Shown: positions 24,679-34,005, counted from the first letter of the stretch. The stretch: 64,000 bases of DNA from Ensifer adhaerens (GCF_013283195.1 NZ_JABEKT010000001.1:656795-720794), one strand, 5' to 3'. Translations and numbers: made by a program. Notes: a model not told the origin generated them from the sequence alone.

Positions 24679-25569
24679 ATGAACAGAACCCAGCTTTCTC
24701 AACTAGCAGTCCTTGCCGCCGTTGCCGCCCATGGCAGCTTTCGCGGTGCCGCCCGCGAACTTGCGATAGCGCCTTCGGCGGTCAGTCATGCTGTTGGCAG
24801 TCTTGAGACAAGCCTTGGTGTTCGGCTTCTGGCGCGCACCACCCGCAGCGTCGCACCGACCGAGGAAGGGCGACGGCTCCTGGAGCGGCTCGCGCCGGCG
24901 CTCGACGAGATCGCCCACGCGCTGGAGGCCGTGGCCGATACGCGTGACCGGCCTGCCGGTAATCTGCGCATCACCGCGCCGCGGTTTGCCGCCGATCTCA
25001 TCCTGGCGCCTCGGCTCGGCGAATTCCTCGATCGCTACCCGGACATCGTGCTGGAAATCGCCAATGAAGACGGCTTCACCGATATCGTCGAGGAGGGATA
25101 CGACGCCGGCATTCGGCTGGGCGAAAGCCTCGAAGCCGATATGATCGCCGTCAAGGTCGGCCCGGAACTCGAAAGTGCTGTGGTCGCATCGCCCGATTAC
25201 TTCGCGCGTTTCGGCAGGCCCTCGCACCCGCGCGATCTCGCCGCCCATCGCTGCATCCGGCGACGCTTTTCCAACGGCACGCTCTATCGCTGGGAGTTCG
25301 AGAGAGAGGGCGAGGAGCTGACGGTCGCAGTGGAGGGGCCGTTGATCCTCGGTGAAGACAGGCCGATCATCAAGGCGGCGATCGGTGGGGCAGGGCTTGC
25401 CTATCTCTTCCTCGCGCGCGTGGAAACTGCGATCGCCGAAGAACGGCTGATCCGCGTGCTCGACGACTGGTGTGCGCCCTATGCCGGCCCGTTTCTCTAC
25501 TATCCCAGCCGGCGGCAGATGCGCCCGGCTCTTCGCGCCTTCATCGACTTCTTCAAGTATGCCGGATAG
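24679..25569 (+). CDS. LysR-family transcriptional regulator
   Basis: A 296-residue regulator: an N-terminal winged helix-turn-helix (about 1-65, 'LAVLAAVAAHGSFRGAAREL' and 'PSAVSHAVGSLETSLGVRLL') and a periplasmic-binding-protein-like effector domain (about 90-296). It is closest in pattern to the CrgA/PtrR-type LysR group ('NLRITAPRFAADLILAPRLG'). It is divergent from an aldo/keto reductase gene that it probably controls. The -10 box is almost at the start codon, so the mRNA is probably leaderless. The start has no ribosome site, consistent with that. Confidence 0.93.
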   Translation: MNRTQLSQLAVLAAVAAHGSFRGAARELAIAPSAVSHAVGSLETSLGVRLLARTTRSVAPTEEGRRLLERLAPALDEIAHALEAVADTRDRPAGNLRITAPRFAADLILAPRLGEFLDRYPDIVLEIANEDGFTDIVEEGYDAGIRLGESLEADMIAVKVGPELESAVVASPDYFARFGRPSHPRDLAAHRCIRRRFSNGTLYRWEFEREGEELTVAVEGPLILGEDRPIIKAAIGGAGLAYLFLARVETAIAEERLIRVLDDWCAPYAGPFLYYPSRRQMRPALRAFIDFFKYAG

Positions 25570-25575
25570 GGGGCG

Positions 25576-26031
25576 TCAGCCGAACGTGCCGAAATTCAGC
25601 TTGTAGCGCACGTGCTCGTCGGTTGCCGAATAGCGGTCATAGAGGCGGCGTGCCACCGCATTGTCCCGTTCCGTGTACCAGTAGAGCCGGTCCCAGTCCG
25701 ACGCCTGGCAGAGCACGATCAGATCGTCGATCATCGCGCGGGCGACGCCCTTTCCGCGTGCCGACGGATCGACATAGAGATCCTCGATGTAGCAGACAGG
25801 GCGCCGGAAGAAGGTTGCCAGCTGTTCCTGGCAGATGGCGAAGCCGACCGGTTCGTCATCGAGAATGGCCAGCCGGGCAAAAAGCGGCGCTGCGGGATCG
25901 ATCAGCCGGCTCCAGGTCAGGCCGATGATATCCTCGGCGAGTTCGGTGCCCGAGAAGGCGACATAGCCGGCCCACAGGCCGCGCCAGTGCGCTTCATCGC
26001 GGGCGGTCGCCGCCCGTACATTCAATGCCAT
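25576..26031 (-). CDS. GNAT-family N-acetyltransferase
   Basis: A 151-residue acetyl-CoA-dependent acyltransferase. The acetyl-CoA loop is 'VDPSARGKGVARAMIDDLI', and 'YIEDLYVDPSARGKG' is the beta4-alpha3 element. The C-terminal 'LYWYTERDNAVARRLYDRYS' is standard GNAT. The start is ATG at 26031, rejecting the frame to 26088. It follows the second aldo/keto reductase gene by 19 bp on the same strand, so they probably form a transcription unit. The substrate is unknown. Confidence 0.88.
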   Translation of the reverse strand: MALNVRAATARDEAHWRGLWAGYVAFSGTELAEDIIGLTWSRLIDPAAPLFARLAILDDEPVGFAICQEQLATFFRRPVCYIEDLYVDPSARGKGVARAMIDDLIVLCQASDWDRLYWYTERDNAVARRLYDRYSATDEHVRYKLNFGTFG

Positions 26032-26050
26032 GGCCTTCGTCTTGCCTCTG

Positions 26051-27001
26051 TTATTCGCTGACGTCGTTGAGCTTGCGCATGGCCTCATCGCTCAACGTCA
26101 GCTCCGCCGAGCGGATGAGGCTCGCCAGTTGGTCGAGATTGGTGGCGCTGGCGATGGGGGCGGTGATGCCCTTGCGATTTCGGACCCAGGCGAGTGCGAT
26201 CTCCGCCTGCGTCGCTCCGGTTTCCTCCGCAAGTTCGTCGAGAACGCCGAGAATGCGCATGCCGCGGCCATCGAGATATTTCTCGACGCCGGAGCCGCGC
26301 GCTGAGCCCTCCAGATCCTTATGGGTGCGGTACTTGCCCGAGAGGAACCCGCGCGCCAGACCGAAATAGCTGATGACGCCGATTTCTTCGCTGACGCACA
26401 GATCGCGCACGGGGCCGTCGAAACTGTCGCGGTCGTAGAGATTGTATTCCGGCTGCAGCACCGCATAACGCGGCAGGCCGCCACTGGCGGCGACATCCAG
26501 CGCTTCGCGCAGTTGCAGCGAGTTGAGGTTCGAAGCGCCGATCGCGCGCACCTTGCCGTCAGACAGCAGCTGGTCGTAGGCGGCAAGCGTTTCTTCGTAA
26601 GGGGTTTCGGGATCGGGCCAGTGCGACAGGTAAAGGTCGATGTAATCCGTCTGCAGCCGCTTCAGCGAATCTTCGACCGCCTGCAGGATCCAGCGGCGCG
26701 ACAACCCCTTGCGCTCAGGCCCAAGCTCGGAGCCGACCTTGGTGACGATGACGGCCTTGTCGCGGCTATGACCGGACTGTTTCAGCCATTTTCCGATGAT
26801 CGTCTCGGATTCGCCGCCCTGGTTTCCTGGCGCCCAGGAGGAGTAGACGTCGGCGGTGTCGATGGCATTGAGGCCGGCATCGAAGAAGGCATCGAGCAGG
26901 GCGAAGGACGTCTTTTCGTCCGCCGTCCAGCCGAAGACATTGCCGCCGAAGACGAGCGGCGCGATTGCGAGGTCGGTGCGGCCAAGTCTGCGTTTTTCCA
27001 T
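26051..27001 (-). CDS. Aldo/keto reductase (YajO/YccK-like)
   Basis: A 316-residue NAD(P)H-dependent reductase. Catalytic Asp and Tyr are in 'AIDTADVYSSW', Lys in 'VIVTKVGSELG' and His in 'DLYLSHWPDPETP'. It differs from the reductase at 23463-24458 (roughly a different subfamily; the N-terminus is 'KRRLGRTDLAIAPLVFGGNV'). ATG 27001 has GGAGCGAAACC upstream. It is the first gene of a pair with the GNAT protein. Its substrate is unknown; members reduce aldehydes and some sugar derivatives. Confidence 0.9.
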   Translation of the reverse strand: MEKRRLGRTDLAIAPLVFGGNVFGWTADEKTSFALLDAFFDAGLNAIDTADVYSSWAPGNQGGESETIIGKWLKQSGHSRDKAVIVTKVGSELGPERKGLSRRWILQAVEDSLKRLQTDYIDLYLSHWPDPETPYEETLAAYDQLLSDGKVRAIGASNLNSLQLREALDVAASGGLPRYAVLQPEYNLYDRDSFDGPVRDLCVSEEIGVISYFGLARGFLSGKYRTHKDLEGSARGSGVEKYLDGRGMRILGVLDELAEETGATQAEIALAWVRNRKGITAPIASATNLDQLASLIRSAELTLSDEAMRKLNDVSE

Positions 27002-27178
27002 GGTTTCGCTCCATTGGACTGGATGAAAGCAAGTGCGCGATCGGGAGGATTGCCGGCAGGAACATAAGGCAAGCGAACGAAGTTTGTCACCTGCCGCCGG
27101 TCTTTTTTATCGCGTGTCGCCGCTTGATAGGTACGTACCTCGCCGCTAATCTCCGGCGCTTAATCAGGGAGCCCCGCC

Positions 27179-28165
27179 ATGTTTCGTTTCGGAATTCTGT
27201 CTACGGCCAAGATCGGCCGCGATCTCGTCGTGCCCGCCATCCAGGACGCCGAGAACTGCGTCGTTTCGGCAGTTGCCAGTCGCGACCTTTCAAAGGCGCG
27301 CGCCATGGCCGACCGCTTTTCCGCGCCGCATGCCTTCGGCTCCTATGAGGAGATGCTCGCCTCCGACACGATCGATGCGGTCTATATCCCGCTGCCAACG
27401 TCGCAGCATGTGGACTGGACGATCAAGGCCGCCAATGCCGGCAAGCATGTGCTCTGCGAAAAGCCGATCGCACTTCGGGCGTCGGAGATCGATCAGCTGA
27501 TTGCCGCGCGTGACCGCAACAAGGTGCTGATCGCCGAGGCCTTCATGGTCACCTACAGCCCCGTCTGGCGCAAGGTCCGCTCGCTGCTCGAAGAAGGGGC
27601 GATCGGCCGGCTGCGGCATGTGCAGGGTGCCTTCACCTATTTCAACCGCGACCCCGGCAACATGCGCAACATCCCGGCGCTCGGCGGCGGCGGCCTGCCG
27701 GATATCGGCGTCTACCCGACGATCACCACCCGTTTCGTCACGGGCAAGGAGCCGGTGCGCGTGCAGGCGAGCACCGACCGCGATCCGGAATTCGGCACCG
27801 ACATCTATTCGAGCGTGCGCGCCGATTTCGGCGATTTCGAACTGAGCTTCTATATCTCCACCCAGCTTGCCGCCCGCCAGGTCATGGTCTTCCACGGCGA
27901 CAAGGGCTTCATCGAGGTGAAGTCGCCGTTCAATGCCGACCGCTACGGTCGTGAGGAAGTGGAACTGACCAATCAGAACCACGCCCAGTCCCAGCTCTTC
28001 CGCTTCCAGGATGCGCGCCAGTACAAGCTGCAGGCCGAAGCGTTTGCGCGCGCGGCCAAGGGGGAGCAGGAGGAAGTTGTGACGCTCGAAAACTCCAGGC
28101 TTAACCAGAAGCTCATCGATGCCATCTACCGCGCCAGCGACAAGGACGGCTGGGAGAAGATCTGA
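27179..28165 (+). CDS. Gfo/Idh/MocA-family NAD(P)-dependent oxidoreductase
   Basis: A 328-residue oxidoreductase with N-terminal Rossmann fold ('[20 protein letters not shown]') and the family signature 'CEKPIAL' (lysine of the EKP motif), then a C-terminal beta-sheet domain ('[20 protein letters not shown]' including the likely catalytic Asp/Tyr). Such enzymes oxidise or reduce sugars and cyclitols such as inositol or trans-diols; substrate unknown. It is divergent from the aldo/keto reductase at 26051 and monocistronic. SD-like GGGAGCCCCGCC precedes ATG. Confidence 0.92.
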   Translation: MFRFGILSTAKIGRDLVVPAIQDAENCVVSAVASRDLSKARAMADRFSAPHAFGSYEEMLASDTIDAVYIPLPTSQHVDWTIKAANAGKHVLCEKPIALRASEIDQLIAARDRNKVLIAEAFMVTYSPVWRKVRSLLEEGAIGRLRHVQGAFTYFNRDPGNMRNIPALGGGGLPDIGVYPTITTRFVTGKEPVRVQASTDRDPEFGTDIYSSVRADFGDFELSFYISTQLAARQVMVFHGDKGFIEVKSPFNADRYGREEVELTNQNHAQSQLFRFQDARQYKLQAEAFARAAKGEQEEVVTLENSRLNQKLIDAIYRASDKDGWEKI

Positions 28166-28355
28166 TCAGGCAAAACGCGTTTTCAGGCGGACTGTGAGGC
28201 AGCTTTCTATCGGGACTTGTGTCAGAGCGAATAGAAGAGCGCTTTCGCAGCTCTTCCCGGGCTGTTGAGGTCCCCAGGGAGCTGCAATTGCCACCGGCTT
28301 GCGTCGGCGGCCTTGCAAGAATGACAATGTGATTGCGCCTTCCGACCTGTCTCCA

Positions 28356-28444
28356 GTCATCCTCGGGCTTGACCCGAGGATCCAGCCTTCCCCATGGTGT
28401 GCGGCTTGAGGGTACTGGATGCTCGGGTCAAGCCCGAGCATGAC
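28356..28444. repeat. Paired palindromic intergenic repeat
   Basis: Two 30-bp arms, 28356-28385 and 28415-28444, are inverted copies of each other with a few mismatches, and each arm is itself a palindrome around CTCGGG-CTTGA-CCCGAG. This short repeat form is widespread in intergenic DNA of alphaproteobacteria. It occupies the centre of the 350-bp gap 28166-28515; nothing else was recognised there. Confidence 0.75.
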
Positions 28445-28515
28445 GGAGAAGGTGATCTGCTTGCGATCTGTTTCACCCAGCGCGCATTTGTCAGCGGGCT
28501 TTTGTCCCCGCGGCT

Positions 28516-28923
28516 TCACGCAAGCGCTGCGCGCTCCCTCGAAAACCCTTTCAGCTTGAAGAACAGGAAGTCGGCGACCCCGATGATGCCGATGATCACG
28601 AGGCCGACGCCGATGGCGGTGAGTGAGTTGTAGGCGGTCGCCAGCAGCGCGAGGCTTGCGACCTGCCACAGGATGTCGCCGCCGATGCTGACACGGGCAG
28701 CAGTCGATACAGGCCCGCCGTTGCGGGCGGCGGCGAGATGGAAAATGCCCCAGGCAAACAGTCCGACGCCGAGCAGCTTCATCATCAAGGGTGTGGCGGC
28801 CGGGCTGATCAAGACGGCGAGCGGTGCCGCGTCGACGATTAGGATCGCGCCGACGAGGAGCGAAAATGCGCCGTCGGCGATGAAGGTCTTGTTGAGCAGG
28901 CTGCGGTTGGAAAGGGTCAACAT
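28516..28923 (-). CDS. Small membrane protein with four predicted helices
   Basis: A 135-residue integral membrane protein of unknown function. Four hydrophobic stretches are visible at about residues 16-33, 38-65, 75-100 and 103-122, ending in a basic 'KLKGFSRERAALA' tail. The start at 28923 is preceded by GGAG at six bases; an ATG four codons upstream has no ribosome site. It is divergent from an XRE-family regulator with two matching palindromes in between, so it is probably its target. Confidence 0.72.
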   Translation of the reverse strand: MLTLSNRSLLNKTFIADGAFSLLVGAILIVDAAPLAVLISPAATPLMMKLLGVGLFAWGIFHLAAARNGGPVSTAARVSIGGDILWQVASLALLATAYNSLTAIGVGLVIIGIIGVADFLFFKLKGFSRERAALA

Positions 28924-28980
28924 ATCAGGCTCCATTGGTTGTCGATGCCAGGAGTTTGCTGCCGCAGGATCATGAAACCA

Positions 28981-28997
28981 ATTACCTCAGGGGTAAT
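28981..28997. promoter_or_regulatory. Operator-like palindrome 1, ATTACC-N5-GGTAAT
   Basis: A perfect palindrome ATTACCTCAGGGGTAAT (arms of six bases, 5-bp spacer) between the XRE regulator and the small membrane protein. It shares the half site with palindrome 2. Confidence 0.65.
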
Positions 28998-29048
28998 GCG
29001 TTCCTTACGCCGGGTGTGTGCATGCATTGCCTCGGCATAATTGTTTCC

Positions 29049-29065
29049 ATTACCCAGGACGTAAT
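29049..29065. promoter_or_regulatory. Operator-like palindrome 2, ATTAC-N7-GTAAT
   Basis: ATTACCCAGGACGTAAT shares the half sites ATTAC/GTAAT with palindrome 1 and is centred 68 bp from it. Two copies between divergent genes make a binding site of the adjacent XRE regulator likely. Confidence 0.65.
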
Positions 29066-29118
29066 GGATTTTCCCTGGCGTCTGCGCCAATCTGCCGGCG
29101 CAACGGAGATCGGGATCG

Positions 29119-29898
29119 ATGGAATTCGGCAATCATCTGAAGGAATGGCGCGGGCATCGCCGCATGAGCCAGCTCGACCTCGCGGTCGCCGCCGGCATCT
29201 CGACGCGACACCTCTCCTTCCTCGAGACCGGCCGCTCGAAGCCGTCGGAAGGCATGATCCTGCGGCTGGCCTCGGTGCTCGACATTCCCGCGCGCGACCA
29301 GGGCACACTGTTTTCCGCTGCCGGCTTCCGTCCGCGCATGACGACCCGTCCTGCTTCGGGCCTCGATGCCATGCCGCCGGCCGTTGCCAATGCCATCCGG
29401 CTGATCCTGGCGCGCCACGATCCCTATCCGGGCCTGGTGCTCGATCACGAATACACGCTGCTGATCGTCAACCCGGCGTTGGCGGCGCTCGCCGTTTCGG
29501 CCGATGTCCCGTTCAACCCCGGCCAGAACTTTCTCGATGCCTTTCTTTCCTCGGAGAATGTCCGCTCCCTCGTCGTCAATTGGGAGGCGGCCGCGGCCGA
29601 CCTGGTCCAGCGCGTGCGCACCGAAGCCTGGCTACAGGGGCCAAGGAGCCGTCTTGGCAAGCGGCTCGAGAGGCTTGCGGCCGATCCCGCCGTCAAGCGT
29701 GCGGTCGAAAACTATCCGGATACCGACCGTCTGCCGGTCTTGCCAGTCGAGTTGCGGGTCGGGCCGGTGACCTTGAGCTTCATCACCACGCTCCAGACCT
29801 TCGGCTCGACGCAGGACGCCCTGGTGGAAGGTGTGCTGATCGAATCCTTCTTTCCCGCTGACGAGGAAACGAAAAACTTCTTCGAAAGAAAGGGCTGA
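29119..29898 (+). CDS. XRE-family regulator with MmyB-like ligand-binding domain
   Basis: A 259-residue regulator. The N-terminal helix-turn-helix (about 5-60) contains 'LKEWRGHRRMSQLDLAVAAG', 'STRHLSFLETGRSKPS'; the C-terminal part (about 85-255) is an MmyB-type PAS-like domain ('YTLLIVNPALAAL'), typical of actinobacterial/proteobacterial regulators that sense fatty acids or other small molecules. ATG 29119 has GGAGATCGGG upstream. It is divergent from a small membrane protein with two ATTAC-N7-GTAAT palindromes in the shared region, which are probably its operators. Confidence 0.88.
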   Translation: MEFGNHLKEWRGHRRMSQLDLAVAAGISTRHLSFLETGRSKPSEGMILRLASVLDIPARDQGTLFSAAGFRPRMTTRPASGLDAMPPAVANAIRLILARHDPYPGLVLDHEYTLLIVNPALAALAVSADVPFNPGQNFLDAFLSSENVRSLVVNWEAAAADLVQRVRTEAWLQGPRSRLGKRLERLAADPAVKRAVENYPDTDRLPVLPVELRVGPVTLSFITTLQTFGSTQDALVEGVLIESFFPADEETKNFFERKG

Positions 29899-29904
29899 AC
29901 GGGC

Positions 29905-30132
29905 CTAGCGGTCGTGTGACAATCCGACGGCGATGGCGCCGCACAATGCGAGCGCGACACCCATGTTGTAGCCGCCAATCGCCGCCGCAATCTCCAGCCA
30001 ATTGTCGGTTCCGGCGATCGAGCCGGACAGTGCGCCCGCAGCAGCCAACGCCACGGCAATGAGCACGCAGACCGGCGCCGACCGCAGGCAGCAGGTGGCA
30101 ATGCCAAGAACGAAGGCGGCTATGACGATCAT
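29905..30132 (-). CDS. Small membrane protein, 75 residues
   Basis: A 75-residue protein made of two hydrophobic segments (about 3-35 and 45-70) with few charged residues and three cysteines. The start is ATG at 30132 with GGAATTCC upstream. It ends six bases before the stop of the XRE regulator gene on the other strand. There is no recognisable family; length, hydrophobicity and codon use argue for a real gene but do not prove it. Confidence 0.5.
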   Translation of the reverse strand: MIVIAAFVLGIATCCLRSAPVCVLIAVALAAAGALSGSIAGTDNWLEIAAAIGGYNMGVALALCGAIAVGLSHDR

Positions 30133-30308
30133 GGAATTCCGTTTCTGGAAGGATGCCGATCATCCTGCCGCAACGGCGCTAAATTTCGTTTAACCGACGC
30201 GGCCAACTCTAGCCATGTCCGCTTCAAGCGCGCTTGAAATGGCAAAAGGTCTGTTGAGCGTGGCGCCAAAGGCTGGCCTTCGGCAGGCGCTGGCGGCAAA
30301 CTGGTGCC

Positions 30309-31907
30309 ATGAGCTCCATCTTCGACAACGATTCTCCGAGCAATCTCGCCGAATACTCGGTCTCCGAGCTTTCCGGCTCGATCAAGCGCACGGTCGAGCA
30401 GGCCTTCGATCAGGTCCGCGTGCGCGGCGAAATCTCGGGCTATCGCGGTCCGCACTCCTCGGGGCACGCCTATTTCGCGCTCAAGGACGACCGGGCACGC
30501 ATCGATGCGGTGATCTGGAAGGGCACGTTCTCGCGCCTTCGTTTCCGCCCGGAAGAGGGCATGGAAGTGATCGCCACCGGCAAGGTCACGACCTTCCCCG
30601 GGTCGTCGAAATACCAGATCGTCATCGAGACGCTGGAGCCGGCAGGCGCCGGCGCGCTGATGGCACTGCTCGAAGAGCGCAAGCGCAAACTGGGCGCCGA
30701 AGGCCTGTTCGACGCGGCGCGCAAACGACCGCTGCCCTATATGCCCAGGGTGATCGGCGTGGTGACCTCGCCGACCGGCGCCGTCATTCGCGATATCCTC
30801 CACCGCATCGCCGACCGCTTCCCTGTGCACGTGGTCGTGTGGCCCGTCAGGGTTCAGGGCGAAGGATCTGGAGACGAAGTGGCGGCGGCCATTCGCGGCT
30901 TCAACGAATGCGAACCCGGCGGGCCGATCGCCCGGCCGGACGTCCTGATCGTCGCGCGCGGCGGCGGCAGTCTCGAAGACCTCTGGGGGTTCAACGACGA
31001 GGCGGTCGTGCGGGCGGCAGCCGCGTCCGTCATCCCCTTGATCTCGGCCGTCGGCCACGAGACCGACTGGACGCTGATCGACTATGCCGCCGACCAGCGG
31101 GCACCGACCCCGACCGGGGCAGCGGAAATGGCCGTTCCGGTCAAGGCCGATCTTGAAGCTGAGGTTTCCGGCCTTTCGGCGCGGTTGAAAGCCGGCATGG
31201 TCAGGCAGATGGAAAACCGCCGTCAGGCGGTGCGATCGCTTGCCCGGGCGCTGCCGTCGCTCGACCAACTGCTGGCACTGCCGCGCCGCCGTTTCGACGA
31301 GGCCGCTCTCGGCCTCGGGCGCGGCCTGATGATGAACACCGTAAACAAGCGCCGGCTGTTCGAGCGCGCTTCCGCCGAACTCAGGCCGGATCTGCTCAAG
31401 GCAAGGCTCGGCGATCGCCGGCAGCGGATCAACGATGCGATGAGCCGTGCGGACCGGGTCGTCGAACGGCAGGTGCACCGGGGGCAGTCGCGCGTGTCGG
31501 CGGCGGATGCCGCGCTGCGCGGACTACCCTCGCGCCTGCTCGCCCAGATCCATCGTTCGACCGATCTTGTCGCCGGTCTTGCAGCCCGCTCCGACGCAGC
31601 AATCCGCACGGATATCCGCCGGTTGACGGGCGTCATCGCCGCGCAGGACCGCATCCTGCAGTCGCTGTCCTATCGCAATGTCCTGCAACGCGGTTTTGCG
31701 CTGGTGCGCGACGGGGAGGGTGGTCCGGTTCGCCAGGCTGCCGCCATCGCGCCTGGCATGGCGCTGTCGCTGGAATTTGCCGACGGCAGCGTTTCGGCGA
31801 TCGCCGGTGAAGGCGGTGAGCCACCGGCGCAGGCGGCCACCAGGAAGAAGCAGCCGAAACCCGGTAATCCCGGCGGCGATCCGCCGAAACAGGGCAACCT
31901 GTTCTAG
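30309..31907 (+). CDS. xseA: Exodeoxyribonuclease VII large subunit
   Basis: The 532-residue catalytic subunit of ExoVII, which degrades single-stranded DNA with XseB. It has the N-terminal OB fold ('[20 protein letters not shown]') and catalytic region '[17 protein letters not shown]', '[19 protein letters not shown]', '[20 protein letters not shown]', followed by long helices. It is longer than the E. coli enzyme, mostly in the coiled-coil and a C-terminal basic tail, as is common in rhizobia. xseB is not in the window. There is no clear ribosome site before ATG 30309. Confidence 0.96.
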   Translation: MSSIFDNDSPSNLAEYSVSELSGSIKRTVEQAFDQVRVRGEISGYRGPHSSGHAYFALKDDRARIDAVIWKGTFSRLRFRPEEGMEVIATGKVTTFPGSSKYQIVIETLEPAGAGALMALLEERKRKLGAEGLFDAARKRPLPYMPRVIGVVTSPTGAVIRDILHRIADRFPVHVVVWPVRVQGEGSGDEVAAAIRGFNECEPGGPIARPDVLIVARGGGSLEDLWGFNDEAVVRAAAASVIPLISAVGHETDWTLIDYAADQRAPTPTGAAEMAVPVKADLEAEVSGLSARLKAGMVRQMENRRQAVRSLARALPSLDQLLALPRRRFDEAALGLGRGLMMNTVNKRRLFERASAELRPDLLKARLGDRRQRINDAMSRADRVVERQVHRGQSRVSAADAALRGLPSRLLAQIHRSTDLVAGLAARSDAAIRTDIRRLTGVIAAQDRILQSLSYRNVLQRGFALVRDGEGGPVRQAAAIAPGMALSLEFADGSVSAIAGEGGEPPAQAATRKKQPKPGNPGGDPPKQGNLF

Positions 31908-32042
31908 CGGAGCGTAACGCCATACGGTCGCAAATGCGGTCCGTTGCGCGCCGATCCGCTTGGGTGTGCCTGCCTTCATCCGCCTGTTGCGGGAACGGCA
32001 TACCCCGACCGACAGCGGCATTCAGCGGAACGGACATCAGAC

Positions 32043-32627
32043 ATGGTCGAACGAGCCAGGATCATCTTCATTCACGGCGCTTCCAGCAGCGGAAAATCCA
32101 CGCTGGCGCGTGCGGTCCAGGCGCAGCTCAACGAACCGTTCTGGCATGTTTCGATCGATCATCTTCGTGACTCGGGCATGGTGCCGATGGAACGGTTCAG
32201 GCGCGGCGACTTTCGCTGGAAGGAATACCGGGCCCGTTTCTTCGATGGGTTCCACCGCTCTCTGGTCGCCTATGCCTCGGCCGGCAACAATCTCCTGCTG
32301 GAGCATATTCTCGAGGAGCCCGGCTTGGCGTCTGACCTGGCGTTGATGCTCGAGCCTTTCGATGTCTTCTTCGTCGGGCTTCACTGCGAGCTCGAGGAGC
32401 TCGTCCGGCGGGAAACGCTGCGCGCGGACAGGCCGATCGGCAGTGCCGCAGACGATTTTCATCGGATCCACGAGGGGCAGCGCTACGACCTTGAGCTTTC
32501 TTCGGGACGGCCCGTTGAAGAGAACGTCGCGCAACTGATGTCTGCCTGGGTGTCGCGACGTTCGCCAACCGTTTTCGAGGCGCTTGCGCTGGAAGCACGG
32601 GCGTCACGCACCGACCGGTCTGCCTGA
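32043..32627 (+). CDS. Chloramphenicol phosphotransferase-like P-loop kinase
   Basis: A 194-residue P-loop NTPase with Walker A GASSSGKST (12-20) and 'FWHVSIDHLRDSG' following, the pattern of the CPT family. Later, 'VFFVGLHCELEELVRRETLR' matches the family lid region. CPT phosphorylates chloramphenicol in a Streptomyces producer, but many members with other roles exist; antibiotic resistance is not implied. ATG 32043 is used because the longer frame to 31944 lacks family sequence. It lies 135 bp after xseA and could be monocistronic. Confidence 0.75.
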   Translation: MVERARIIFIHGASSSGKSTLARAVQAQLNEPFWHVSIDHLRDSGMVPMERFRRGDFRWKEYRARFFDGFHRSLVAYASAGNNLLLEHILEEPGLASDLALMLEPFDVFFVGLHCELEELVRRETLRADRPIGSAADDFHRIHEGQRYDLELSSGRPVEENVAQLMSAWVSRRSPTVFEALALEARASRTDRSA

Positions 32628-32811
32628 CTGGGCGGATTTTCCCGGATCCGCAGACGCCCGGAAAGCCGTTGCCTTGCTGGCGTCGGGTTTCCTGTCCTGG
32701 AGAAGCACAGTTCTTTGCAAGTGGAGCGAATATGGTTGCAACGAGCTGATTTTTCACAGCATTTGTTCTGCGATCATTTTGATGCCAGCTCTATGCCATG
32801 GGAAATAATGG

Positions 32812-33402
32812 ATGCGCATTCTGCTCGTGCTTGCCCACCCGCTCGAAGACAGCTTTGCCGCAAGCGTTGCCCGGCAAGCGCATGAGGTGCTTGTCGGCGG
32901 TGGCCATTCCGTCGATCTGCTCGATCTTTATCGCGAGGATTTCGATCCGAGGCTGAGCAAGGCGGAGCGCGACAGCTATTTCACTGAGAACTACGACGCC
33001 AGCCTGACGGCCGGGCTGATCGCGCGGCTACAGGCAGCCGATGGGATCGTTCTGGTCTTTCCGCAATGGTGGTTCAATTTCCCGGCGATCCTGAAAGGCT
33101 TCTTCGATCGCGTCTTCGTGCCGGGCGTCGCTTTCGACAACGATCCGGCCGGCGGCCGCATCATCCCGCGGCTTAAGAACATCAAGCTATTCTGGGCGTT
33201 GACGACGACCGGATCGCCCTGGTGGGTGGTGCATCTCTATATGGGCAATCCCGTGCGGCGGCTGTTGAAGCGCGGCATCGCCGCCTTCTGCGCCAAGGGT
33301 CTCGATTTCCGCATGCTCAGCCTGCACGACATGGACCGGGCAACCGACGAGAAGCGCAAGGCGCATCTGGCGCGCGTGCGCCGACTGGCGGCAAGGATCT
33401 GA
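32812..33402 (+). CDS. NAD(P)H-dependent flavin oxidoreductase (quinone reductase, flavodoxin-like fold)
   Basis: A 196-residue flavodoxin-like protein of the NQO1/KefF/MdaB group. The FMN/FAD site is visible in 'LLVLAHPLEDSFAASVARQA' and 'VFPQWWFNFPAILKGFFDRV', and 'TTTGSPWW' is the isoalloxazine loop. It reduces quinones or nitro-compounds by two electrons. The start is preceded by GGGAAATA. It is convergent with a MarR regulator at 33434; regulation by it is possible but unproven. Confidence 0.88.
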   Translation: MRILLVLAHPLEDSFAASVARQAHEVLVGGGHSVDLLDLYREDFDPRLSKAERDSYFTENYDASLTAGLIARLQAADGIVLVFPQWWFNFPAILKGFFDRVFVPGVAFDNDPAGGRIIPRLKNIKLFWALTTTGSPWWVVHLYMGNPVRRLLKRGIAAFCAKGLDFRMLSLHDMDRATDEKRKAHLARVRRLAARI

Positions 33403-33433
33403 GCCGGTCTGTTCGCCCGGTCTATTCGCCCCG

Positions 33434-33916
33434 TTATTCGAAAGCCGCGAGATACTTGCGCAGCAGCGCGTCCAGGTTCGCCCGCTCCTCGGGCGACAGC
33501 TCGGCAACGACCCGGTGCTGGTTGGACACATGGGCGGTCGCGGCCTCGTCGACGCGTTTCAGCCCTTCCTCGGTCAAGGCGATGATCACGCCGCGCCGGT
33601 CATCGGGATTGTCGAGCCGCTCTACCAGGCCTGCTTTCTCCAGCTGGTCGATACGATTGGTCATCGTGCCGGAGCTGACCATGGTGGTCGCCAGGAGGTC
33701 GCCGGGGGAAAGCCTGAAGGGTGGGCCGGAGCGGCGCAGCGTCGCGAGCACGTCGAAGCTCGACGAGGAGAGACCGCGTTCGGAAAAGGTCTTCTCGATC
33801 TCCCGGCCGATATGGGTCGACAATCGTCCGAGGCGGCCGAGAAGCCCCATGGCAGACACGTCGAGATCAGGCCGTTCCCGGTGCCATTGCGCCAATATCC
33901 TGTCGACACGATCCAT
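33434..33916 (-). CDS. MarR-family regulator of the neighbouring EamA transporter
   Basis: A 160-residue winged-helix repressor: 'FDVLATLRRSGPPFRLSPGD', 'LLATTMVSSGTMTNRIDQLE', and wing 'GLVERLDNPDDRRGVIIALT' are classic MarR. ATG 33916 is preceded by GGAGGC. It is divergent from an EamA-type exporter, and the shared region holds two near-identical 16-bp sites plus a third weaker one, so it probably represses the exporter and itself until a small molecule binds. Confidence 0.92.
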   Translation of the reverse strand: MDRVDRILAQWHRERPDLDVSAMGLLGRLGRLSTHIGREIEKTFSERGLSSSSFDVLATLRRSGPPFRLSPGDLLATTMVSSGTMTNRIDQLEKAGLVERLDNPDDRRGVIIALTEEGLKRVDEAATAHVSNQHRVVAELSPEERANLDALLRKYLAAFE

Positions 33917-33952
33917 AACAAAGCCTCCGCTACTTCCGTGCCAGCTATAGAG

Positions 33953-33968
33953 TATCTTGACGTAGAGA
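33953..33968. promoter_or_regulatory. MarR operator site 1
   Basis: TATCTTGACGTAGAGA; it overlaps a -35 like TTGACG at 33957-33962 (-10 like TATCGT at 33979-33984, 16-bp spacer). It matches site 2 at 14 of 16 bases. Confidence 0.6.
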
Positions 33969-33989
33969 GAAACTCTGTTATCGTCAATT

Positions 33990-34005
33990 TATCTTGATAT
34001 AGAGA
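33990..34005. promoter_or_regulatory. MarR operator site 2
   Basis: TATCTTGATATAGAGA, 37 bp downstream of site 1 in the same orientation, near the predicted transcription start of the EamA gene. A third, weaker copy (34005-34020, 11-12 of 16 bases) overlaps the ribosome site. Confidence 0.6.

Noticed and set aside
32043-32627. Chloramphenicol resistance gene
   Set aside because: It is a member of the CPT-like P-loop family, but such proteins are common in bacteria with no known resistance role, and no resistance context is present.
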